Assembly (NCBI GenBank): GCA_017481325.1
Contig: JAFUPG010000067.1
Coordinates: 1 to 37,898, forward strand
Direction of reading: 5' to 3'
Source of the DNA: Oscillospiraceae bacterium
Lineage (GTDB): Bacteria; Bacillota_A; Clostridia; Oscillospirales; Oscillospiraceae
DNA length: 37,898 bases
Below, piece after piece: positions 23,304 through 29,899 of this stretch (positions within the stretch are counted from its first letter, which is position 1; each line of letters opens with the position of its first letter). The position numbers were made by a program, and so were the translations under genes. The notes under the pieces were generated by a model. It searched no databases, had not been told where the DNA came from, and was given only the letters and a program-made list of their open reading frames with translations.

Positions 23304-23332
23304 ATTATAGCACCGATTTGTGGGAATTTCAA
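23304..23332 (-). promoter_or_regulatory. Promoter of the aromatic operon leader
   Basis: On the minus strand TTGAAA (23332-23327), 17-base spacer, TATAAT (23309-23304). The expected start of transcription is near 23298, giving a leader RNA of about 175 bases up to the terminator stem. The -35 box overlaps the stop codon of the upstream MATE gene. Confidence 0.85.
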
Positions 23333-24735
23333 GCCTGATTTTCGGAAATTGCGTACAAAGGCTTGATTTTTTTGCGGTAAAGGGTGAGAATCATCACCAC
23401 AGAAACCAGCAGGGACATGACCTCCGCAATGGGGAAGGCGAACCAAACCGCATCCACCTCTCCGGTCATGGACAGCAGGAAGGCGGCCGGCAGCAGGATC
23501 ACGATCTGACGGGCGATGGACACAATCAGGCTGTAGACACTCTTGCCCAGGGCCTGGAAAACACCGCTGAAGATGATACAGGGGCCGGCGGCGATAAAGG
23601 GCAGGCACAACGTACGCAGAGCGGGAATGCCTACTTCCTTCATACCGTCGTCGGCATTGAAGAAGCCCAGCAGCTGCTCCGGGAAGAGCTGGAAGATCGT
23701 AATGCCGATGAGCATCAGGGTCATGGCGCCCACAGCGCCGCAGCGGATGGTCTGCATAATGCGCTTGGGCTTCTGCGCACCGTAGTTATAGGCGGCAATG
23801 GCCAGGGCGGCATTGTTGATACCGAAGACCGGCATAAACACGAAGCTCTGGAGCTTGAAGTAAGCGCCGAACACGGCGGTGGCATCCTCGCCCAGACCCA
23901 CCTGCACGGCCTCGTAGCGCATGAGGATGATGTTAAAGAGGTAGTACATCACAGAGCCGATGGCCACCATAATAATGGAGGGAACAGCGATGCCCATGAT
24001 TCTGCCGCAGAGCTTCCAGTCGGGACGGAACCCCTTGAAGGACAGCTGTACCTCGGGGTTTTTCTTCAAATTCAGAATCAGCGCCAGCACAAAGGCCACA
24101 AACTGGCCGATGACCGTAGCCACCGCAGCGCCGGCCACCTCCATACGGGGGATGGGGCCCCAGCCGAAGATGAAGAGGGGGTCTAAGAGGATGTTGATCA
24201 CAGCGCCGGTGCCCTGGGTGATGAGGGTATAGCCGGTGCGGCCGGTGGACTGCAGCAGGCGCTCAAAGATCAGTTCGCCGAAGATGAACAGGGAGCAGAG
24301 GGTGATGATGCGGATGTACTGGGTGCCGTAGGTGATGACATGGGGATTGTGGGTCTGGGAGCGCATAAAGGCCTCACCGCCGAACACGCCAAAGAGGGCG
24401 CAGAGCACCATGCCGATGAGGATCAGGAACATACCGTTGGTAGCGCTGGTGTTGACGGTTTTCTGGTCACGCTGACCCAGGGCACGGGACAAAAGGGCAT
24501 TGACACCCACGGAGATACCCGTAGCGCCGCCGATCATAATATTCTGCACGGGGAAGGCCATTGACACCGCATTGAGGGCATCCTGATTGGTGTCGGAGAT
24601 CTGGGCAACATAGGCGCTGTCGACTACATTGTAGAAGGCCTGCACCAGCATGGACAGCGCCATAGGCAGCGCCATCTTAAACAGGAGCCGACCAATGGGC
24701 TGCACGCCCATTTTGTTTTCTTTTAGGGAACTCAT
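23329..24735 (-). CDS. MATE-family multidrug/solute exporter
   Basis: Cation-coupled efflux protein with twelve membrane segments, 468 residues, in two similar halves. Family signs are the N-terminal PIGRLLFKMALPMALSMLVQAFYNVVDSAYVAQ-like start, NALNAVSMAFPVQNIMIG-type segment in helix 2, GAVINILLDPLFIFGWG, and FGINNAALAIAAYNYGAQKP at the start of the second half. The MepA/DinF-like subgroup is likely; substrate unknown. ATG 24735 is preferred over ATG 24741 because the AAAGAG site is 9 bases away. It lies immediately upstream of the aromatic operon promoter on the same strand, so readthrough into the attenuator is possible. Confidence 0.92.
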   Translation of the reverse strand: MSSLKENKMGVQPIGRLLFKMALPMALSMLVQAFYNVVDSAYVAQISDTNQDALNAVSMAFPVQNIMIGGATGISVGVNALLSRALGQRDQKTVNTSATNGMFLILIGMVLCALFGVFGGEAFMRSQTHNPHVITYGTQYIRIITLCSLFIFGELIFERLLQSTGRTGYTLITQGTGAVINILLDPLFIFGWGPIPRMEVAGAAVATVIGQFVAFVLALILNLKKNPEVQLSFKGFRPDWKLCGRIMGIAVPSIIMVAIGSVMYYLFNIILMRYEAVQVGLGEDATAVFGAYFKLQSFVFMPVFGINNAALAIAAYNYGAQKPKRIMQTIRCGAVGAMTLMLIGITIFQLFPEQLLGFFNADDGMKEVGIPALRTLCLPFIAAGPCIIFSGVFQALGKSVYSLIVSIARQIVILLPAAFLLSMTGEVDAVWFAFPIAEVMSLLVSVVMILTLYRKKIKPLYAISENQA

Positions 24736-24774
24736 TTCCATTAACTCTTTTCTATCCGAAATTTTGCATCATAT

Positions 24775-24803
24775 ATTATACCGCCAAAGGCGGGGAAAAG
24801 CAA
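24775..24803 (-). promoter_or_regulatory. Promoter of MATE gene with palindrome in spacer
   Basis: On the minus strand TTGCTT (24803-24798), 17-base spacer, TATAAT (24780-24775). The spacer contains the perfect dyad CCGCC-TTT-GGCGG (24793-24781), which sits right against the -10 box. This is a good position for a repressor, so the exporter is probably regulated; the regulator is unknown. Confidence 0.7.
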
Positions 24804-24808
24804 TAGGC

Positions 24809-24848
24809 AGCCTTGCCGAAATCGGGCCAGCCTTGCCGAAATCGGGCC
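24809..24848. repeat. Perfect 20-bp tandem duplication
   Basis: The unit AGCCTTGCCGAAATCGGGCC occurs twice back to back (24809-24828 and 24829-24848), just upstream of the MATE promoter. Each unit contains an inverted CCGA-AATC-GG type core. It might be replication slippage or a duplicated binding site. Confidence 0.75.
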
Positions 24849-24910
24849 AAACCAAGCGGCCAATGTTCGGGTAAATGACGAAAGAGGAGAAGGAAAGCGT
24901 TAAGAGAATG

Positions 24911-24982
24911 GCGAAGGTATCGGCTGTGCCGATGGGAATAAAACAGCGACAAACGGAACAGAGCTGCCGGGAGGCAGCTCTG
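24911..24982. terminator. Hairpins downstream of the serine hydrolase gene
   Basis: A 10-bp stem CAGAGCTGCC / GGCAGCTCTG with GGGA loop (24959-24982) lies 32 bases after the minus-strand stop at 25014. The T tract is poor (TTCCGTTTG), so terminator strength is uncertain. Next to it, ATCGGC-TGT-GCCGAT (24919-24933) resembles the hairpin module of the composite repeat at 6238. Confidence 0.5.
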
Positions 24983-25013
24983 TCTGGGGGTCATGGTGTT
25001 TTTTCTAGACCCC

Positions 25014-26348
25014 TCAGCGGATTTTCTTGCCGTAGATGCTGCAATCGTGGAGGGTGAAGCTGACGTTGATCTTGAAATCCAGCCGCAGATCTTCGCCCTG
25101 GGGCACGAAGGTATACTCTGCAACGTAAGGGGTCTCGATAAGGAAGGTCTTCAAATACAGGGGGTCAAAGCTGCTTTGGCAGATATACTCCTGCAGATGA
25201 TCCTCCAGATCCTTCACGAAGATCATTTTGCCTCGCCGGTCGCCCTCGGGAGAGAAGCGGATCACGTTCTCGTAGCTTTCAAATCGCAGAACGGCCTCGT
25301 AATCCTCTTCTGCCTTGCGGAGCGTGAGCTGTTTCAAACCCAGATCATTTTGCTCCATGGCATAGGTGCCCAGGGGCAGCGGAGTTTTCGGTGACTGAGG
25401 CGCAGAGGGCTCGCCGGAAGCAAGATCGCCGCTGAGCTCGTCACCCTTTAAAAGATGGGTGTAAACCAGCTGCAGCAGATGCTCAAAATTGGCATTTTGG
25501 CAGAAAATCAGCACTGCCAGATCCCGATCCGGTGCCACAAGACACAGCTGACCGAAGGAGCCCTCCATACGGAAATAGTCCTCCTTACCCACATGGATCT
25601 GGAAGCCGTAACGATGGCCAAAGTACTCGTAGTTGGGATCATCCACATAGTCCTGTTTCGTGACCTGGGTGGTCGTGGCCATGTCCAGATAGCGCTGGGA
25701 CAGCAGACGCTTGCCCTCGAAAACGCCCTTGCCCAGGAAGAGTCTGGCGATTTTCACCAGAGAATCGGGGCGCAGGCTCAGACCCATGCCACCGGCGGTG
25801 AGGCCTTCGGGAGAATGCTCCCATTTCGCCTCATAGATGCCCATGGGATGGAAAAGATGGTGGTTTACATAATCCTCCAAAGACAGGCCGCTGACACGGG
25901 TAATAATGGCAGAGAGCATATGGGAGCCGTGGGTGCAGTAGAGGAAATGGGTGCCCGGCTTCTTGGGGAAATCCTGTGCCAGGAAGGCACGGGGCCAGTT
26001 GTCCTGCACGAAGATCTGGGGATAGGTGTCGGTGTCGATGCCGCAGGACATGGTCAGCAAATGGCGGATGGTGATTTTCTCCAGATTGGGGTGGGGATTC
26101 TCCGGCAGAAGATCGGGGAAGTACTTCACAATGGGATCTTCCACAGACAGCAGACCCTGATCCTCTGCAATGCCGATGGCCAGAGAGGTCACGGTTTTGG
26201 TCATGGAATAAAAGAGCTTGGGGGTGTCCATGCGGTAGGGATACTTGACGTAGGTAGCTGTTATTTCTTCAGAGTTGAGACAAAGCGCCTGGACGACCTG
26301 TACCGTGGTCGAGTTTTCGCAGGCACGGACAAATTCGGAAAACGACAT
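25014..26348 (-). CDS. Serine hydrolase of the beta-lactamase/transpeptidase fold
   Basis: 444 residues with no signal peptide, so presumed cytosolic. The class C beta-lactamase-like nucleophile motif SMTK is at residues 48-51. A RHLLTMSCGID segment follows near residue 95, then FLYCTHGSHMLSAII near residue 135, where the usual YxN reads YCT (Tyr137 kept, Asn replaced). GGMGLSLRPDSLVKIARLFLGKG matches the family after the third strand, and EGSFGQLCLVAPDRDLAVLI holds the place of the K/HxG motif. The last 110 residues are an extra beta-rich domain also seen in esterase-like relatives. Substrate unknown; probably an esterase or peptidase rather than antibiotic resistance. Confidence 0.85.
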   Translation of the reverse strand: MSFSEFVRACENSTTVQVVQALCLNSEEITATYVKYPYRMDTPKLFYSMTKTVTSLAIGIAEDQGLLSVEDPIVKYFPDLLPENPHPNLEKITIRHLLTMSCGIDTDTYPQIFVQDNWPRAFLAQDFPKKPGTHFLYCTHGSHMLSAIITRVSGLSLEDYVNHHLFHPMGIYEAKWEHSPEGLTAGGMGLSLRPDSLVKIARLFLGKGVFEGKRLLSQRYLDMATTTQVTKQDYVDDPNYEYFGHRYGFQIHVGKEDYFRMEGSFGQLCLVAPDRDLAVLIFCQNANFEHLLQLVYTHLLKGDELSGDLASGEPSAPQSPKTPLPLGTYAMEQNDLGLKQLTLRKAEEDYEAVLRFESYENVIRFSPEGDRRGKMIFVKDLEDHLQEYICQSSFDPLYLKTFLIETPYVAEYTFVPQGEDLRLDFKINVSFTLHDCSIYGKKIR

Positions 26349-26368
26349 TGTTTATCACCTCATTTTTG

Positions 26369-26418
26369 ATTGTACCACAAGGAAACAGAATTGACAACGG
26401 TGTTTCAAAAATGAAACA
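26369..26418 (-). promoter_or_regulatory. Promoter of serine hydrolase with upstream dyad
   Basis: On the minus strand TTGTCA (26397-26392), 17-base spacer, TACAAT (26374-26369). A perfect dyad TGTTTCA-AAAA-TGAAACA (26401-26418) ends four bases upstream of the -35, a typical place for an activator or repressor. Confidence 0.7.
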
Positions 26419-26550
26419 AGCCGGGGTTTTGGCATGCTGTGCTTCCGGTAGGACAAGGGGAAATGCTGATTTTTGACGGACTTAATGCAACTTAAAAGTT
26501 CTTTTTAGCCTTTCCACGGGGATTGCTGTATCTGCAGTGTGGAAAAAGGG

Positions 26551-26586
26551 AAAAAAAGCTGCCTCCTTTTCAGGAGACAGCTTTTT
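26551..26586 (-). terminator. Former tpiA terminator, now behind the island
   Basis: AAGCTG-C-CTCC / GGAG-A-CAGCTT stem with one mismatch, flanked by A7 on the left (T7 after the stem on the minus strand). It lies 11 bases beyond the duplicated tpiA 3' end at 26598-26647. It therefore looks like the terminator tpiA had before the island was inserted. Confidence 0.75.
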
Positions 26587-26597
26587 GAAGCGTTCAA

Positions 26598-26647
26598 TTA
26601 AGCAGTGGGCTGATTGGCATCCTCGATGATCTTGACGAACTTGGCGG
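26598..26647 (-). repeat. Direct repeat, duplicated tpiA 3' end (left boundary)
   Basis: Identical over 50 bases to 27821-27870, the true tpiA 3' end including its stop codon. On the minus strand it would encode the last 16 residues (KFVKIIEDANQPTA and stop) of triosephosphate isomerase. Only the end of the gene is present here. This is the layout expected for an attachment-site duplication. Confidence 0.85.
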
Positions 26648-26687
26648 AAATCCAGACAGTCAAAATAATAACCAGCTAACGTTATGC

Positions 26688-26861
26688 CTATTCTGGTTCC
26701 TGCTGTAAATGTTTTAAAGCAAAAATAATGCATTGATTGATAAATTCGTTTCGACTGATATCGGATTTGGCAGCACTTTTATCGACAGTATCCAACAATT
26801 CTGAAGGAATTCGGATGGAGATTACTTCTTTATCAGATTTTTTTGGTATAAATACTTCCAT
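26688..26861 (-). CDS. Ribbon-helix-helix DNA-binding protein
   Basis: 57 residues, an Arc/MetJ-type regulator. It has the alternating beta-strand EVISIRIPSELLDTVD, then the two helices (AAKSDISRNEFINQCIIFAL), as in antitoxin and plasmid regulators. ATG 26861 is chosen because GGGGG lies nine bases upstream; ATG 26867 and TTG 26870 have worse spacing. It is divergent from the CPVC gene, and a 32-bp dyad lies between them, a likely operator for autoregulation. No toxin-like partner is obvious. The downstream region contains the tpiA-end repeat. Confidence 0.8.
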   Translation of the reverse strand: MEVFIPKKSDKEVISIRIPSELLDTVDKSAAKSDISRNEFINQCIIFALKHLQQEPE

Positions 26862-26910
26862 TTTCATCAACCCCCTTGCATTATTTTACTCTTTATGATA
26901 GAATTTGTAT

Positions 26911-26942
26911 GTATTCTAAATCTGATATCGAAAATAGAATAC
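26911..26942. promoter_or_regulatory. Candidate operator in the island's divergent intergenic region
   Basis: A dyad with arms GTATTCTA (26911-26918) and TAGAATAC (26935-26942) and a central GATATC (26924-26929), all sharing one symmetry centre. It lies between the divergent ribbon-helix-helix gene and the CPVC gene. A possible -10 TACAAT (26940-26945) for the plus-strand genes overlaps the right arm, so binding there would block them. Confidence 0.65.
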
Positions 26943-26965
26943 AATAATACAAGGAGGATAATTGA

Positions 26966-27109
26966 ATGGAAAAAATGATATGCCCAGTTTGCGGAGAATT
27001 CTTTGATTCTGACTTGGTGGAATACCTGGATAATGGCAATCCTGCTTGTCCGGTTTGCGTCAATGCGGAAAGAGATCATGATGAGTTCACTCAAACAGGT
27101 ACTGACTAA
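26966..27109 (+). CDS. CPVC/CPVC small zinc-ribbon-like protein
   Basis: 47 residues, too short for most gene callers. Two CPVC knuckles (Cys6/Cys9 and Cys28/Cys31) are arranged as in zinc ribbons, with an acidic C-terminal tail (ERDHDEF). An AAGGAGG site lies eight bases before ATG 26966. The stop is followed at once by the ribosome site of the lipoprotein gene 14 bases later, so the two genes look cotranscribed. Metal binding is inferred from the cysteine pattern; cellular role unknown. Confidence 0.75.
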   Translation: MEKMICPVCGEFFDSDLVEYLDNGNPACPVCVNAERDHDEFTQTGTD

Positions 27110-27123
27110 TAGGAGGCAATGCA

Positions 27124-27741
27124 ATGAAAAAATTATGGGTATTTGTGCTTGTAGTGCTGTTTTTACTTGCACTTGCGGCCTGTGGTACTAACGAAAATGC
27201 GTTAGAATCTGAGACTGAGGAATCTGTGACAAATGGTTCAGAAGAAGCGATCACTTCTGATAATGAAGGGGGCTCGGAATCATTGCCCTCTGCGGAGGAA
27301 ACTGAACCCGAAAAAGTCTCTGCATGGTATCCCATTGATAAGAAGGATGAGTTTGGGGATAGTACAGGTGAAATGATGGTAGCAACGGTTGTAGTTTGCG
27401 ACGAAATTGAAATGGCATCCCTTGAATATCATGAAAACTCATGGTTTACGCTTGGATTTCGTGATGGAACGAGGTGGGTTACCGTTTTTGGTGATTTTGC
27501 ACGAATCAGAGTCAAAATAGGGAATATGTCATATGAATGCATGGCGCAACTCATACCTGGCGGCAGTACGAGCATTTATTTACCTTCCTTCGGAACTACA
27601 GAAGAGGTACATGATAAAGTTGAAAAAGCGTTGCTGGCGGGACAAGACGTGAAGTTTATTGTTGAATTCTCTGTTTACACCTGCAGATTTACCGTTTCTG
27701 GATTTGGATTTAAGGAAGCGGTTGATGAGTATATGCCTTGA
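27124..27741 (+). CDS. Lipoprotein of unknown function
   Basis: 205 residues. It has a lipoprotein signal peptide ending in LALAAC, with Cys20 as the lipidated residue. A Ser/Glu-rich linker of about 45 residues follows, then a compact beta-rich domain (about 65-205) with four hydrophobic strands and no motif I recognise. Codons are AT-rich (AAA, GAA, ATT), unlike the flanking genes, which supports horizontal origin. It is probably anchored outside the cytoplasmic membrane. An AGGAGG site precedes the ATG, and a shared hairpin terminates it. Confidence 0.8.
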   Translation: MKKLWVFVLVVLFLLALAACGTNENALESETEESVTNGSEEAITSDNEGGSESLPSAEETEPEKVSAWYPIDKKDEFGDSTGEMMVATVVVCDEIEMASLEYHENSWFTLGFRDGTRWVTVFGDFARIRVKIGNMSYECMAQLIPGGSTSIYLPSFGTTEEVHDKVEKALLAGQDVKFIVEFSVYTCRFTVSGFGFKEAVDEYMP

Positions 27742-27759
27742 AAAGGCTAATAATACATA

Positions 27760-27803
27760 AAAACACAGTGCTGCGAGATTAGAGTCTCACAGCACTGTGT
27801 TTT
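27760..27803. terminator. Bidirectional terminator between lipoprotein and tpiA
   Basis: AAAACACAGTGCTG pairs perfectly with CAGCACTGTGTTTT (27760-27773 and 27790-27803), with an inner GAGA/TCTC extension and a six-base loop. It is flanked by A and T runs, so it works on both strands. It belongs to the island side and now terminates tpiA. Confidence 0.85.
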
Positions 27804-27820
27804 AGCATTGGTCAGTTTGT

Positions 27821-27870
27821 TTAAGCAGTGGGCTGATTGGCATCCTCGATGATCTTGACGAACTTGGCGG
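27821..27870 (-). repeat. Direct repeat, tpiA 3' end (right boundary)
   Basis: The copy at the real tpiA gene, identical to 26598-26647. It includes the last 16 codons and the stop. Confidence 0.85.
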
Positions 27871-28597
27871 GAACCAGGGATGCGCCGCCGATGAGGCCGC
27901 CGTCGATGTCGGGCTGAGAGAGCAGCTCGTAGGCGTTCTTCTCGTTCATGGAGCCGCCGTAGAGGATGGTGGTAGCACGGGCGTTCTTGGAGCCGAAGAG
28001 CTTACGAACCACGGTACGGATCAGCTGGCAGACTTCCTCAGCCTGCTCGGGGGTAGCGGTCTTGCCGGTGCCGATGGCCCAGATGGGCTCGTAGGCGATG
28101 ACGACCTTGCGGATCTTCTCTTCGGAGATGCCGGCCAGAGCCAGCTTGATCTGCATGGTGATCCACTCCTCGGTGATGCCGGACTCACGCTGCTCCAGGC
28201 TCTCGCCGCAGCAGACGATGGGGATCAGGCCGTTTTCCAGAGCGGTCAGGGTCTTGGCGTTGACGTCGGCATCGGTCTCGCCCATGGCACGGCGCTCGGA
28301 GTGGCCGATGATAACGTACTTGCAGCCGGCATCTACCAGCATGTTGCAGGCAATCTCGCCGGTGTAAGCGCCGGAGGCATTGGCATTGCAGTTTTCTGCG
28401 CCGATACCAACACGGGTTTCACGCATGGCACGGACAGCGGCGGGGATGCATACGGCAGGGACGCACAGGGCGATATCACACCAGCGGCCCTTGGGCAGCA
28501 TGGCTCTGAGTTCGGTCATGAAAGCCTTGGTTTCGGAGGTAGTCTTGTTCATCTTCCAGTTACCGGCGATGAGGGTCTTGCGATACTTTCTGTTCAT
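27821..28597 (-). CDS. tpiA: Triosephosphate isomerase
   Basis: Interconverts dihydroxyacetone phosphate and glyceraldehyde-3-phosphate in glycolysis. 258 residues, normal for the bacterial form. Visible motifs are AGNWKMNKTTSETKAF at the N-terminus with the catalytic lysine, IGHSERRAMGE with the catalytic histidine, AYEPIWAIGTGKTATPEQA with the catalytic glutamate, TTILYGGSMNEKNAYEL, and DGGLIGGASL. The 3' end contains the 50-bp sequence repeated at 26598. It is downstream of pgk (52-base gap) and upstream of the island. It appears intact. Confidence 0.97.
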   Translation of the reverse strand: MNRKYRKTLIAGNWKMNKTTSETKAFMTELRAMLPKGRWCDIALCVPAVCIPAAVRAMRETRVGIGAENCNANASGAYTGEIACNMLVDAGCKYVIIGHSERRAMGETDADVNAKTLTALENGLIPIVCCGESLEQRESGITEEWITMQIKLALAGISEEKIRKVVIAYEPIWAIGTGKTATPEQAEEVCQLIRTVVRKLFGSKNARATTILYGGSMNEKNAYELLSQPDIDGGLIGGASLVPAKFVKIIEDANQPTA

Positions 28598-28649
28598 TTC
28601 TTACTCCTTTATTCTATACGCACGGTTACAAAGAATCGTGTGGAAATAC

Positions 28650-29336
28650 TTATTCAGCGTCCTGCAGGCAGGCAATACCGGGCAGCTCCAGACCTTCCAG
28701 GAACTCCAGGGAGGCACCGCCGCCGGTGGAAATGTGGGTGATCTCACGGGCAAAGCCCAGCTGCTCGCAAGCGGCTGCGCTGTCGCCGCCACCGACGATG
28801 GTCACAGCGTCGGAATCGGCCAGAGCCTGTGCTACAGCGATGGTACCCTGCGCCAGAGTGGGGTTCTCGAACACACCCATGGGGCCGTTCCATACCACGG
28901 TCTTGGCGGTCTTGGCAGCCTCAGCGAATTCGGCTCTTGCCTTCTCGCCGATGTCCAGACCCATCATGTCAGCGGGAATGGCAGCGGAGTCCACGGTCTT
29001 GACTTCGATCTCGGCATCGATGGGGGAGGGGAATGCGGAAGCGACCACGGTGTCAACGGGCAGCAGCAGCTTAACGCCCTTCTCCTCGGCCTTCTTCAGC
29101 ATCTCACGGCAGTAGTCCAGCTTCTCGGTGTCCAGCAGGGACTTGCCGGTGTCGTAACCCTTGGCAGCCAGGAAGGTGAAGGCCATGCCGCCGCCGATGA
29201 TCAGGGTGTCGACCTTTTCCAGCAGGTTGTTGATAACGTTCAGCTTGTCGGAGACCTTGGCGCCACCCAGGATGGCAACGAAGGGACGTGCGGGATCAGC
29301 CAGAGCATTACCCATGATGGAGACTTCCTTCTGCAC
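28650..29336 (-). CDS. pgk: Phosphoglycerate kinase, C-terminal lobe (split gene)
   Basis: Carries the nucleotide-binding lobe: [61 protein letters not shown], and [13 protein letters not shown] near the end, then [17 protein letters not shown]. It is in the same reading frame as 29340-29852, separated only by one TAA codon. The first possible in-frame start is GTG 29336 without a ribosome site; the ATG at 29315 has AAGGA ten bases before it, in the sequence QKEVSIMG. Whether it is translated is open. Together with the N-part it would be about 400 residues, normal for the family. Confidence 0.8.
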   Translation of the reverse strand: MQKEVSIMGNALADPARPFVAILGGAKVSDKLNVINNLLEKVDTLIIGGGMAFTFLAAKGYDTGKSLLDTEKLDYCREMLKKAEEKGVKLLLPVDTVVASAFPSPIDAEIEVKTVDSAAIPADMMGLDIGEKARAEFAEAAKTAKTVVWNGPMGVFENPTLAQGTIAVAQALADSDAVTIVGGGDSAAACEQLGFAREITHISTGGGASLEFLEGLELPGIACLQDAE

Positions 29337-29339
29337 CAG

Positions 29340-29852
29340 TTAACCGCAGACAGCGGGCAGATAGTCAGCTACACCTGCAGTGGAGGAGTGGGCACGGTGA
29401 GCGGTGCCGAAAGCGTCGTTGACGAAAATATCAGCCATGGAGGCCAGTTCCTTGCTCAGCTCGGGATCGTTCTTGGTTTCGCCCTTGATGTAGCGGACGT
29501 TCTCCAGCAGCATGACATCGCCTTCCTGCAGAGCAGCGGCCTTGGCCTTGGCATCTTCGCCGACTACGTCGGCAGCCATAATGACTTCCTTGCCCAGCAG
29601 CTCGCTGAGACGGTCAGCCACGATCTTCAGGCTCAGCTCGGGCTTCCACTCGCCCTTGGGCTTGCCCATGTGGGAGCAGAGGATGACCTTAGCGCCGTGC
29701 TTCATCAGGTATTCGATGGTGGGCAGAGCAGCGACGATGCGCTTGTCGCTGGTGATCTTGCCACCCTTGGTGGGCACGTTGAAGTCGCAGCGGCAGAGCA
29801 CACGCTTGCCCTTGACGTCGATGGATTCTACGGATTTCTTGTTGTAGTTCAT
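29340..29852 (-). CDS. pgk: Phosphoglycerate kinase, N-terminal lobe (premature TAA)
   Basis: Carries the 3-phosphoglycerate-binding lobe, 170 residues: [79 protein letters not shown], and YLPAVCG. The frame stops at TAA (29342-29340), codon 171, exactly where homologues continue with a hydrophobic residue, then LVQKE. The rest of the gene continues in frame, so this is a single substitution (for example TAC or TTA to TAA), a sequencing error, or a true split. The start is ATG 29852 with GGAGG five bases upstream. Glycolysis would be expected to need a working enzyme. Confidence 0.82.
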   Translation of the reverse strand: MNYNKKSVESIDVKGKRVLCRCDFNVPTKGGKITSDKRIVAALPTIEYLMKHGAKVILCSHMGKPKGEWKPELSLKIVADRLSELLGKEVIMAADVVGEDAKAKAAALQEGDVMLLENVRYIKGETKNDPELSKELASMADIFVNDAFGTAHRAHSSTAGVADYLPAVCG

Positions 29853-29899
29853 AAGTACCTCCAAAAACACAACATAATAAGTGGTGTATCGTAAACGTT

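Larger units (their letters stand above)
26598..27870. mobile_element. AT-rich mini-island in the tpiA 3' end
   Basis: About 1.2 kb bounded by perfect 50-bp direct repeats of the tpiA 3' end. The DNA between them is clearly richer in A and T than the flanks, uses A/T-ending codons, and carries three genes with no relation to the neighbours: a ribbon-helix-helix protein, a CPVC mini-protein and a lipoprotein. Integration restored a full-length tpiA at one end and left its old terminator at the other. There is no integrase inside, so it is a remnant, or a passenger mobilised by enzymes in trans. Confidence 0.72.

Noticed and set aside
26482..26733. 83-codon minus-strand ORF
   Set aside because: It crosses the duplicated tpiA end in another frame and the old terminator, and overlaps the ribbon-helix-helix gene. 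No ribosome site.
27003..27191. 62-codon plus-strand ORF overlapping the CPVC gene
   Set aside because: Out of frame with the CPVC protein, which has the better ribosome site and a clear cysteine pattern; this frame runs into the lipoprotein gene.
28380..29894. 504-codon plus-strand frame across pgk
   Set aside because: Antisense of pgk and tpiA. Its continuity over the pgk TAA only reflects codon bias. pgk motifs on the minus strand are unambiguous.
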